DNA of 7,421 nt from Bacteroidota bacterium (GTDB taxonomy: Bacteria; Bacteroidota; Bacteroidia; Bacteroidales; GCA-2748055). A program made the position numbers and the translations under genes. Positions 1 through 6,530 of this stretch are shown here, in pieces. A model generated the notes under the pieces. The model worked only from the letters and a program-made list of their open reading frames with translations. It had not been told where the DNA came from and made no database searches. The stretch's first letter is position 1. Every line of letters begins with the position of its first letter. Where the stretch lies: positions 1 through 7,421 of the forward strand of contig DAOWNM010000131.1 of NCBI GenBank assembly GCA_030642565.1. Direction: 5' to 3'.

Positions 1-1
1 C

Positions 2-337
2 TCCAAACTAAAACCCAAAATGATTACTGCCCTGGCTGAATCGGGCGATCCCATTGCCATCAAAGCCTTTGAAAGGACCGGTTACCTGTTGGGACGCGCG
101 CTGGCCGACACAGTGGCTCATATCAGTCCGGCACGTATTTTTCTTTTCGGGGGACTGGCCAAAGCGGGGAAATGGATCATTGATCCTGCTAAAAAAAGCA
201 TGGAGGAGCACCTGTTGCCCATCTATCGGAATAAGATCGATATCGTTCCTTCAGCTCTTTTGAAAAAGAATATTGCCGTCCTGGGTGCTGCAGCGCTGAT
301 CTGGAAGCGTCTTGATAAAAAACCCGGGGATAGCTGA
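2..337 (+). CDS. ROK-family sugar kinase (glucokinase-like), C-terminal fragment
   Basis: This is the 3' end of a gene whose start lies outside the window; the frame is open from base 2 to the TGA at 335-337. ROK kinases phosphorylate glucose or related sugars with ATP in the cytoplasm, feeding glycolysis. The visible part is the C-terminal lobe: a helix around GDPIAIKAFERTG, then ADTVAHISPARIFLFGGLAKAG, where the Gly-Gly after a hydrophobic strand is the nucleotide-binding turn of the ROK/actin-like ATPase fold, and finally the AVLGAAALIW helix that closes the family. The diagnostic zinc-binding ROK signature and the catalytic Asp lie upstream and cannot be checked. The similarity to glucokinase-type ROK proteins of Bacteroidota is strong, but exact sugar specificity is not visible. 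An internal ATG at base 20 is not a credible start because the domain is already under way. Confidence 0.88.
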   Translation, partial: SKLKPKMITALAESGDPIAIKAFERTGYLLGRALADTVAHISPARIFLFGGLAKAGKWIIDPAKKSMEEHLLPIYRNKIDIVPSALLKKNIAVLGAAALIWKRLDKKPGDS

Positions 338-339
338 TC

Positions 340-2142
340 CTATTTCTCCAGGGTCATGGAAACATCGTGATCCCAGTTGGACCGGACCTCAATCGTCACA
401 GGAAGCAGTTCAACGGATTCCGGCTGTAACTTCTTCATATAATCACCGGTGTCCCATCTCCCGTTTTTATTTAGGTCATGGATAAATTTGAGATTGTACT
501 TCTTGGGTGCCAGGAACGGAAAAGTATATAGTCCGTCTTCTTCCACGATCTTTTCCAAAACCATCGTTTTGCCGCTGAAGAGCTGAACCAGTACCTGGTG
601 TTTTACATTTTTGAGCGAAAGCAGGATCTGTCCATAGTACTCCAAATCGCGTGTTTTAAAGGTCACATCGACAGTGTCATGTTGCATCGGATAGATGCTG
701 GTAATGGCTCCGGGAAGGATGACCATCCTGTACCTGGAAACAGACTCCCATGAAGTTGAAAGGGTGACCCGGTAAGGTGTTAAGGTGTCGGCCATCACCA
801 TAAAAGGAACCGGTACCTCCACCGAATCGGGGATATGGTACAGTGAGATAAGCGTATCATTGAACTTATCTAACGGGAAATCAATAACCAGCGACAGCTC
901 CCGGTTCAGGTCCTGGCTTCCGTTATCCCTGATGGTTTGAAGCTCCAGCTTCTCTTCACTCTTCTCTGCATCCTTCTGCGCCGATCGATTCTTTTTGCTC
1001 CTGCTCTGTTTCTCCCGGTATGTGAACAACAGGGTATCTTTCCTGACTATATACTGGTCGGTTGTATCCTTTACCGTATAGTTCACCGTTATCTGAAGGC
1101 TGTCACTGTTATAGTGAACAGAATCCCTCACCCAGAGTGTCAGGCTATCCCGGTCCAGAGAAAAATAGTCCAGAAACCGCGGCTCAATTTCATCGTCCGG
1201 CTGCAGGGTATGATAAGAGAAGGTATCTGTAAGGGGCCGGGCAAAAACAAGCTCCAGTTTTCGCCTGTCCTCTCTTGTGTAATCGGTCAAATACTGAATT
1301 TCCGAAGCCTCGGTAAACAACATCATATCAATATAGATGGAGTTTAAATCGGGGCCTTCAACAACAATAGAGTCAGAAACCATTCCGGAGGAGTCCGCAG
1401 AAATGGTGTCGTTTAGAACAGCTGAAACAACCGAATCGCCTAACAATTGCCTGGCGAAATCGGCATTTACAATCAGGCTGGTATCCAGGAATGCAATCTC
1501 TTCCGACGGGAGGTCAAACAGAAAGTTGTTGTTTCCGTCTTTCAATGCAAACACCTTGTATACATCGGGGCGCAGGTTGTTCACACTAAAGAGACCGCTA
1601 TCGTTCGATCGCCCAACATATAGCGGTATATCAGTTAGGGGCACCGAGTCCCTGAGATCGGAGTAGAGCATGATGGAGATCGGGTCTTCAGGCACCTCCA
1701 GGTTTTCAGCATATTTCAGGGTTCCCCTCACAGACATGGAGTCGAGCAGATCGCCGGTGGAGAAGACATATTCGAAATTTTGCAATTTGTTTCCTTCATG
1801 AAGGTCTTTAATGGCGTTGCCAAAATTAAAAGTATAGGTTGTGTTTATCTTTAGGGCCTCTTCAAACTCAATACTCAGGCTCTTTTTCCTCAGTTTAACT
1901 TCTGGTTGCTCTTCCATGGGTGGAGAGACAATCAGCTCCTGGTTTACATTGTCCAGAACAATATATTCATCAAAAGTAATCTGGATCTTTTTCGCCTCAA
2001 ATCGCGTGGAATAGTTGGGTGGATCGCTCTCAACCACTACAGGGGGATCCAGATCAAGCGGACCCCCTGATGGAGATCCCTGCTGAGCACAGCTCCTGCA
2101 AAAAAGCACAACAGAGAGAATCCAAAAGTATTTAACAGACAC
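340..2142 (-). CDS. Ig-like (Big_5) domain lipoprotein, 600 aa
   Basis: This is a predicted surface or periplasmic lipoprotein of a family common in Bacteroidota; its molecular function is not known. The N-terminus has a short basic head (K4), a hydrophobic stretch (residues 5-15) and candidate acylated Cys18, followed by AQQGSPSGGP as is typical of the family. The lipobox is poor (C15-R16-S17-C18, with Arg at -2). Residues about 32-130 form the Big_5/SbsA-like Ig domain, with the pattern DPPVVVESDPPN to YVFSTG. Residues about 138-215 and 505-590 look like transthyretin or carboxypeptidase-regulatory-like beta folds (NNLRPDVYKVFALKDGNNN; DLNKNGRWDTGDY). A charged Lys/Ser/Glu linker lies at 376-399. 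The start is GTG at 2142; the in-frame TGA at 2148-2146 excludes anything longer. The gene is divergent from lgt, whose product would acylate it, and its TAG stop is 2 bases from the kinase stop. Confidence 0.85.
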   Translation of the reverse strand: MSVKYFWILSVVLFCRSCAQQGSPSGGPLDLDPPVVVESDPPNYSTRFEAKKIQITFDEYIVLDNVNQELIVSPPMEEQPEVKLRKKSLSIEFEEALKINTTYTFNFGNAIKDLHEGNKLQNFEYVFSTGDLLDSMSVRGTLKYAENLEVPEDPISIMLYSDLRDSVPLTDIPLYVGRSNDSGLFSVNNLRPDVYKVFALKDGNNNFLFDLPSEEIAFLDTSLIVNADFARQLLGDSVVSAVLNDTISADSSGMVSDSIVVEGPDLNSIYIDMMLFTEASEIQYLTDYTREDRRKLELVFARPLTDTFSYHTLQPDDEIEPRFLDYFSLDRDSLTLWVRDSVHYNSDSLQITVNYTVKDTTDQYIVRKDTLLFTYREKQSRSKKNRSAQKDAEKSEEKLELQTIRDNGSQDLNRELSLVIDFPLDKFNDTLISLYHIPDSVEVPVPFMVMADTLTPYRVTLSTSWESVSRYRMVILPGAITSIYPMQHDTVDVTFKTRDLEYYGQILLSLKNVKHQVLVQLFSGKTMVLEKIVEEDGLYTFPFLAPKKYNLKFIHDLNKNGRWDTGDYMKKLQPESVELLPVTIEVRSNWDHDVSMTLEK

Positions 2143-2159
2143 GTTTCATCATTTTAGTG

Positions 2160-2190
2160 CAAACATACAAAGATATTGCTTCAGGGGAAA
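2160..2190 (-). promoter_or_regulatory. Bacteroidota-type promoter for the lipoprotein gene (two overlapping options)
   Basis: On the minus strand, TATGTTTG (2167-2160) matches the Bacteroidota -7 box TAnnTTTG. TTTC at 2190-2187 matches three of four bases of the -33 TTTG with a 19-base spacer, which is the expected distance. A second -7 match, TATCTTTG (2175-2168), lies directly upstream and could be an alternative. Either would give a very short leader before the GTG at 2142. This is motif reading only; no start site is known. Confidence 0.5.
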
Positions 2191-2205
2191 CCCCCGGAAT
2201 GTTAT

Positions 2206-2213
2206 TATATTTG
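2206..2213 (+). promoter_or_regulatory. -7 box of the lgt/metal operon promoter
   Basis: TATATTTG matches TAnnTTTG exactly and ends 29 bases before the lgt ATG, so the leader would be about 20-25 bases. I could not find a convincing -33 TTTG at the usual 19-21 base spacing; that region holds the small GGGG-AAA-CCCC inverted repeat (2184-2194) instead. A poor -33 box can mean the promoter needs an activator, but that is inference. Confidence 0.5.
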
Positions 2214-2242
2214 TAGCTTTAACAATAAACCAGCGCACAGTT

Positions 2243-3115
2243 ATGATCTTTGATGCCATCACCTGGAATGTGGATCCCGAAATATTCAACATTGGACAAC
2301 TGAGCATCCGATGGTACGGTTTGATGTTTGCTTTTGCCTTCCTCTCCGGTTATATCGTTTTTACCCGGTTTCTCGCCACCGAAAGGCTTACCTCTGAAAT
2401 GTTGGATCAGTTGCTGATTTACATTGCTGTGGGTACAGTGATCGGGGCCAGACTGGGACACTGTTTCTTTTATGAACCGGACTACTTCCTGGATAATCCT
2501 CTGGAAATCCTGAAAATCTGGAAGGGTGGGCTTGCCAGTCACGGGGCAGCCATTGGTATCCCGCTTTCGCTCTGGCTATATATTCGTAAATATAAACTCT
2601 CTTTTCTCTGGCTGATCGACCGTATTGTGATTGTGGTGGCCCTGGGGGGGGCGTTTATTCGTCTGGGAAACCTTTTTAACTCTGAGATTTACGGTCTTCC
2701 CACCGATCTTCCCTGGGGTTTTGAGTTTGTCCGGGACAGACTGTATGACGCCAACACCGGCGAGCTGCTTCCCACAGTAGCCCGCCACCCCACTCAGCTC
2801 TATGAGTCGCTTAGTTATATTCTGATTTTTACGGCGCTATTTCTCTTCTACCGCAAAAGGTATTTGAAGGTACGGGATGGCTTTATATTCGGAGTATTTA
2901 TGATCCTTCTCTTTTCGGCCCGTTTCTTTATTGAATTTGTAAAAAACGACCAGGTGGCTTTCGAGGCCGGAATGCAATTTAATATGGGACAACTACTCAG
3001 CCTTCCGTTCATTGTTGCGGGGGTGGTAATGATTCTCTGGACCGCTAAACGACCCCGATACTTCTCACTGGAGCCCATACCCAAAGCCCCAAAAAAGGGG
3101 AGAAAGGCTAACTAA
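2243..3115 (+). CDS. lgt: Prolipoprotein diacylglyceryl transferase
   Basis: Lgt transfers diacylglycerol from phosphatidylglycerol to the lipobox Cys of prolipoproteins in the inner membrane, the first step of lipoprotein maturation. At 290 residues it has normal family length. Recognisable parts are the N-terminal SIRWYGLMFA segment; GGLASHG with His100, equivalent to the essential His of E. coli Lgt; the Lgt signature RLGNLFNSE (Arg140, Asn143, Glu148); RHPTQLYE (181-188); and RFFIEFVKNDQ (Arg227, Glu231). About seven hydrophobic segments fit the fold. The start MIFDAITWNVDPEIF is the usual Bacteroidota N-terminus. There is no Shine-Dalgarno. A run of eight G (2644-2651) lies in the codons for Leu134-Gly135-Gly136-Ala137 just before the signature. 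It is the first gene of the proposed operon, 11 bases before zupT; co-transcription with metal genes is not functionally obvious. Confidence 0.96.
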   Translation: MIFDAITWNVDPEIFNIGQLSIRWYGLMFAFAFLSGYIVFTRFLATERLTSEMLDQLLIYIAVGTVIGARLGHCFFYEPDYFLDNPLEILKIWKGGLASHGAAIGIPLSLWLYIRKYKLSFLWLIDRIVIVVALGGAFIRLGNLFNSEIYGLPTDLPWGFEFVRDRLYDANTGELLPTVARHPTQLYESLSYILIFTALFLFYRKRYLKVRDGFIFGVFMILLFSARFFIEFVKNDQVAFEAGMQFNMGQLLSLPFIVAGVVMILWTAKRPRYFSLEPIPKAPKKGRKAN

Positions 3116-3126
3116 ACAGTTCCTTC

Positions 3127-3933
3127 ATGGAGACGGGTAATTTCTGGTTTGCATTTGGACTCACGCTTTTTGCCGGGTTATCGACCGGGATCGGAAGCGC
3201 ACTGGCCTTTTTCACAAAAAGTACCAACACCCGTTTTCTTTCTGTCAGTCTTGGATTCTCAGCAGGAGTAATGGTCTATGTATCCTTTGTTGAAATTCTA
3301 CAAAAAGCACGTATATCACTTATCCCCGGATATGGAGAAAAAATGGCCGCCTGGTACGCAGTGCTCGCCTTTTTTGCCGGTATCCTGATCATAGCCCTGA
3401 TCGACAAGTTGATTCCCTCACCCGAAAATCCTCACGAGATCAAAAGGGTAGAGGATATGGCCAGAAACAATAACAGGGATCCAAAGCTGGTGCGTATGGG
3501 TCTGTTTACAGCACTAGCCATTGCCATACACAATTTCCCGGAGGGAATCGCCACTTTTATGGCCGGCATGGCCGATCCCACATTGGCCATCCCTATTGCC
3601 GTGGCCATTGCTATACACAATATCCCGGAAGGTATTGCTGTTTCTGTTCCCATATCCTACGGTACCGGAAGTAAAAAAAGAGGGTTTTTTCTCTCTTTTC
3701 TTTCCGGACTGGCCGAACCGGTGGGGGCTCTGATCGCCTGGATTATCCTGATGCCATTCCTGAACGACAACCTCTTTGGTTTTATCTTTGCCGGGGTGGC
3801 CGGGATTATGGTATTTATCTCCATCGATGAACTATTGCCAACAGCCCAGGAGTATGGTTTGCACCACCATGCCATTTATGGATTTTTGGCAGGAATGGCC
3901 ATTATGGCACTTAGCCTGTTATTATTTATCTAA
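3127..3933 (+). CDS. zupT: ZIP-family metal importer (ZupT type)
   Basis: ZIP transporters bring divalent metals into the cytoplasm; ZupT proteins take up Zn(II) and also Fe(II), Mn(II) and Co(II). The protein is 268 residues, close to the usual ZupT length, with about eight membrane segments. The paired metal-site motifs are clear: HNFPEG at 135-140 (TM4) and HNIPEG at 164-169 (TM5), followed by GLAEPVG at 194-200 (TM6) and ISIDELLPTA near the end, all typical of ZupT. The TM3-TM4 loop (about 95-122) is charged but poor in His, so there is no obvious metal-sensing His loop; a small HHH cluster occurs at 246-248. The ATG at 3127 lacks a Shine-Dalgarno and is set by the start of TM1. Its TAA stop is followed directly by the ATG of CDF 1. 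Subfamily is confident; which metal it carries here is open. Confidence 0.94.
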   Translation: METGNFWFAFGLTLFAGLSTGIGSALAFFTKSTNTRFLSVSLGFSAGVMVYVSFVEILQKARISLIPGYGEKMAAWYAVLAFFAGILIIALIDKLIPSPENPHEIKRVEDMARNNNRDPKLVRMGLFTALAIAIHNFPEGIATFMAGMADPTLAIPIAVAIAIHNIPEGIAVSVPISYGTGSKKRGFFLSFLSGLAEPVGALIAWIILMPFLNDNLFGFIFAGVAGIMVFISIDELLPTAQEYGLHHHAIYGFLAGMAIMALSLLLFI

Positions 3934-4863
3934 ATGGCTGAAAGAAAACATAAGCGTAGCAACAGACATGACCACCACCATGCAGTAAACGAAAAAAACC
4001 TGCTGGTTGCAATCTTTCTGAATCTGGTGATCACTGTTGTGGAGATTGCCGGAAGCTTCCTGTCAGGCAGCCTGGCCCTTCTCTCCGACGCCCTCCATAA
4101 TCTCAGCGATACCTTTGCCACCTTTATTGCATACCTGGCCACCAATATTGGCAAGCGCGAAGCCAATCAAAAAAAGACTTTTGGTTATAAACGGTTGGAG
4201 ATTCTGGCTGCCCTGATCAATGCGGTCATCCTGATTGTAATAAGTGTCTTCCTGTTAAAAGAGGCGTGGCACAGGTGGCAGAACCCAACTCCCATTAACT
4301 CCATGATTATGCTTGTGGTGGGAATGATCGGACTTCTGGCCAATCTCTACGCGGTGCTTATCCTCAGAAAAGATGCCCGTAAAAGCATTAATGTTAAGGC
4401 CGCCTATATACACCTGATCGGGGATAGTCTCTCCTCTGTGGTGGTTATCATCGGCGGGGTGATGATTCAAATTTTTAAGATCGACTGGATCGATCCGGTC
4501 ATCACTGTAATAATTTCCATCTATATTATCCGGTCAGGCTTCGTTATTCTGAAAGAGGCTGTCAATATCCTGATGCAATCGGCCCCCGATCACCTCGACC
4601 TTCCCTCTATCAGGAAAAAAGTTGAACAACAGCCGGAGGTGTTGAATCTTCACCATATACACGCCTGGATGCTTACCGACCGGGAGGTTCACCTGGAGGC
4701 CCATGTGGAACTGAACAGAGATCTGAAACTGAGCAATGTGAAACCCATACAGCATAAAATTGAACAGCTACTAAGAGACGATTTCGGGATCGATCACATC
4801 ACCCTTCAAATGGAGTTTAAAGCGGATCATGATCCCTTCCTGATTCATACAATAACAGAGTAG
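3934..4863 (+). CDS. Cation diffusion facilitator 1 (CzcD/ZitB-type zinc exporter)
   Basis: CDF proteins export divalent cations from the cytoplasm by proton antiport as dimers in the inner membrane. This 309-residue protein has six membrane segments and a cytoplasmic C-terminal domain. The TM2 motif SDALHNLSD gives H55xxxD59, and the TM5 motif IHLIGD gives H160xxxD164. This HD-HD site is the pattern of CzcD/ZitB zinc (sometimes cadmium or cobalt) exporters. FGYKRLEILAALIN (83-96) is the standard CzcD-type segment after TM2. The N-terminal tail is His-rich (H6, H12, H14-H16), and the C-terminal domain has LHHIHAW (239-245) and HLEAHVEL (253-260), typical of zinc CDFs. It starts immediately after the zupT stop with no gap and ends with TAG touching the next ATG. 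Zinc export is likely from the motifs; it has not been tested here. Confidence 0.94.
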   Translation: MAERKHKRSNRHDHHHAVNEKNLLVAIFLNLVITVVEIAGSFLSGSLALLSDALHNLSDTFATFIAYLATNIGKREANQKKTFGYKRLEILAALINAVILIVISVFLLKEAWHRWQNPTPINSMIMLVVGMIGLLANLYAVLILRKDARKSINVKAAYIHLIGDSLSSVVVIIGGVMIQIFKIDWIDPVITVIISIYIIRSGFVILKEAVNILMQSAPDHLDLPSIRKKVEQQPEVLNLHHIHAWMLTDREVHLEAHVELNRDLKLSNVKPIQHKIEQLLRDDFGIDHITLQMEFKADHDPFLIHTITE

Positions 4864-5793
4864 ATGAAGAGGGAACAAAAGATTATTCGTGTTTCCTGGT
4901 GGGCCATTACAGGTAATGCCCTGCTGGCTATTCTGAAACTCGGTGCGGGTATTATCTCTGGTAGTTTTGCAGTGATCGCTGATGGAATCGATTCTGTCTT
5001 GGATATTGTCTCTTCGGTGGTGGTGCTGGTGGCCGCCAGGATCATCGCCAGGCCCCCCAATATCAAATTCCCCTACGGCTATAAAAAAGCCGATATCATA
5101 GCGACCAAGGTACTCTCATTTATAATCTTCTTTGCAGGCGCCCAGCTGGCCTACTCCACGGTACAGATTTTTATAAGGGGAAGCACCATGGAGACCCCGG
5201 GCAGACTGGCCATCTGGGTCACTCTCATTTCGATCGCAGGTAAAATATTTCTCTCTCTGATGCTATTCAAAACAGGCAAAAATGTGGAGAGCACCATGTT
5301 AATTGCCAATGCCAGGAACATGCGCAATGATATTTTACTCTCCCTGAGTGTTTTGGCCAGCCTGCTCTTCACAATAATCCTGAAAGAGCCCATGATCGAT
5401 CGCATTATCGCCTTTCTGATTAGCCTCTTCATTATGTATGAAGGGTTCAGGATCTTTATGAAATCCAATATCGACCTGATGGATGGTATCGACAACACCG
5501 AGGTCTATGACCACCTTTTCGAATCGGTTCATTCTGTAAAGGGCGCTCACAATCCTCACCGGGTAAGAGCGCGAAAAATCGGACATTTCTATATGATCAA
5601 CCTCGATATCGAGGTTGATCCCGATCTCTCCGTAAAAGAGGCACATGATATAGCTAAAAACGTGGAGAACAGCATTAAATCGAACCTTCGAAACATTTAC
5701 GATATCATGGTTCATGTTGAACCCATGGGTAACCTTGAGGAGAATGAAAAATATGGCATTACTGAAACGGAAATTCAACAACAAAAAAAATAG
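4864..5793 (+). CDS. Cation diffusion facilitator 2 (unusual DxxxD/NxxxD site)
   Basis: This second CDF also has 309 residues but belongs to a different subgroup from CDF 1. TM2 carries DGIDSVLD, giving D43xxxD47 as in FieF/YiiP and manganese CDFs. TM5 reads ANARNMRND, so the position that is His in FieF/YiiP and Asp in many Mn transporters is Asn152, with Asp156 kept. The segment after TM2 is PYGYKKADIIA, with Tyr where FieF has His. The C-terminal domain keeps the FieF-like pattern, with His241, IEVDPDLSVKEAH ending in His261, and VHVEP with His284 and Glu286. The set suggests iron, manganese or another non-zinc metal, but specificity cannot be read from sequence alone. A 26-base perfect palindrome lies at codons 244-253. 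The gene ends in QQQKK encoded over an A8 run that abuts the TAG stop, 2 bases before the hemerythrin gene. Confidence 0.92.
   Translation: MKREQKIIRVSWWAITGNALLAILKLGAGIISGSFAVIADGIDSVLDIVSSVVVLVAARIIARPPNIKFPYGYKKADIIATKVLSFIIFFAGAQLAYSTVQIFIRGSTMETPGRLAIWVTLISIAGKIFLSLMLFKTGKNVESTMLIANARNMRNDILLSLSVLASLLFTIILKEPMIDRIIAFLISLFIMYEGFRIFMKSNIDLMDGIDNTEVYDHLFESVHSVKGAHNPHRVRARKIGHFYMINLDIEVDPDLSVKEAHDIAKNVENSIKSNLRNIYDIMVHVEPMGNLEENEKYGITETEIQQQKK
5595..5620. repeat. Perfect 26-base palindrome inside CDF 2
   Basis: The half-site GATCAACCTCGAT is followed directly by its exact reverse complement, so all 13 pairs match. As RNA it could form an 11-pair stem with an AUAU loop. It covers the third base of Met244 to the first base of Pro253, a beta strand of the cytoplasmic domain (MINLDIEVDP). 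Its ends are GATC sites. Confidence 0.9.
5783..5792 (+). other. A8 slippery tract at the CDF 2 stop (possible -1 fusion to hemerythrin gene)
   Basis: Eight A (5783-5790) run directly into the TAG stop of CDF 2. In the zero frame the reading is A AAA AAA TAG, a proper slippery heptamer. A -1 slip would read ATA GAG and then the ATG of the next gene in frame, giving a continuous CDF 2-hemerythrin protein. One extra A added by RNA polymerase slippage would do the same. The sequence arrangement is certain; its use is not shown. Confidence 0.35.
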
Positions 5794-5795
5794 AG

Positions 5796-6530
5796 ATGAT
5801 TACCAGGGAATGGCCCATGTACAGGGTGGTACTTGAGAACCACCAGTTGCTGCCCCTTCTGCCCCGATTCAACCTGAAGCTGGGATTCGGGGAGAAAAGT
5901 GTGGATGAGGTTTGTCGGGCCCACGGAGTCAATACAGATTTTTTCCTTGAAATTGCCAATGCCTACCTGGATGAACTCTATGTACCGGAAGAGGGCCTCG
6001 CTCTAGTCTCCCTGAGCACCATGGTAGATTACATCACCTCAACCCACAGTTACTTTACAGATATAGCCCTTCCCATGGTGGAGGAGAAAATATTCCGGCT
6101 GATGGCTCATTCTGCCTTATCTGAACAGGAGGTCAACCTGGTTACTGACTTTTTCAATGACTACAAAGAAAATTTTATGGCCCATCTTTCCAAGGAAGAG
6201 GAGCATATTCTGCCCTATGTGGTTGAACTGGAAAGACAGTCTACACAGAAAGAGCCAGATCCCGACTTTATTCAAAAACTTAGGACCTACTCTATCCGGG
6301 AGTTTGAAAAAGAGCACGACCGCCTGGAAATCAGTCTTAAACATCTCTCGGAGCTTATTATAAAATACCTGCCGCCATTTGACGATCTGCAGCTGTGTCA
6401 CCAGGTGCTGAACGACCTTGCTGCACTAATGAAGGATCTGGTGGATCATGCCGATGTAGAAGATAAGGTGTTGATCCCCCGGGTTGCTGAGCTTGAGAGA
6501 AAACTGTTAAACAGAGAAACTACTACATGA
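5796..6530 (+). CDS. Hemerythrin-like di-iron protein of the YtfE/ScdA (RIC) type
   Basis: RIC proteins are cytoplasmic di-iron proteins linked to repair of iron-sulfur clusters and response to nitric oxide or oxidative stress. The full ligand set is visible over 244 residues: His84 (TSTHSYF), His130 and Glu134 (MAHLSKEEEH), His174 (KEHDRL), and His218 and Glu222 (DHADVEDKVLIP). Spacing within the H-x3-E pairs equals that of E. coli YtfE, and His84 even has the same number. The N-terminal part (about 28-58, FGEKSVDEVCRAHGVN) resembles the ScdA_N/DUF542 helix but lacks the tandem Cys of YtfE/ScdA; only Cys40 remains there. It follows CDF 2 by 2 bases and overlaps the LuxR gene by 4 bases (ATGA). 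Iron handling is likely. Whether it repairs clusters, senses NO or oxygen, or signals to the LuxR partner is inference. Confidence 0.88.
   Translation: MITREWPMYRVVLENHQLLPLLPRFNLKLGFGEKSVDEVCRAHGVNTDFFLEIANAYLDELYVPEEGLALVSLSTMVDYITSTHSYFTDIALPMVEEKIFRLMAHSALSEQEVNLVTDFFNDYKENFMAHLSKEEEHILPYVVELERQSTQKEPDPDFIQKLRTYSIREFEKEHDRLEISLKHLSELIIKYLPPFDDLQLCHQVLNDLAALMKDLVDHADVEDKVLIPRVAELERKLLNRETTT

Noticed and set aside
331..345. Bidirectional terminator between the kinase and lipoprotein genes
   Set aside because: Only 2 bases separate the stops and no stem followed by a T run is visible on either strand.
937..1666. Plus-strand open frames of 136 and 109 codons opposite the lipoprotein gene
   Set aside because: They are antisense shadows of a clearly coding minus-strand gene; their translations show no recognisable domain and have no start context.
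3091..3097. A AAA AAG slippery heptamer in lgt
   Set aside because: A -1 slip only replaces the last few residues before a stop at 3109-3111, so no meaningful product results; a Lys-Lys codon effect.
3087..3100. CCCC-A6-GGGG inverted repeat near the end of lgt as a terminator
   Set aside because: The stem has only four pairs, lies within the coding sequence, has no U run after it, and the next gene follows 11 bases after the stop.
4170..4176. A AAA AAG slippery heptamer in CDF 1
   Set aside because: It falls within Gln-Lys-Lys between membrane segments, with no obvious downstream stem and no useful alternative product.
5151..5784. Minus-strand open frames of 115 and 149 codons opposite CDF 2
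   Set aside because: They mirror the well-supported CDF coding sequence and their composition is that of an antisense translation of membrane helices.
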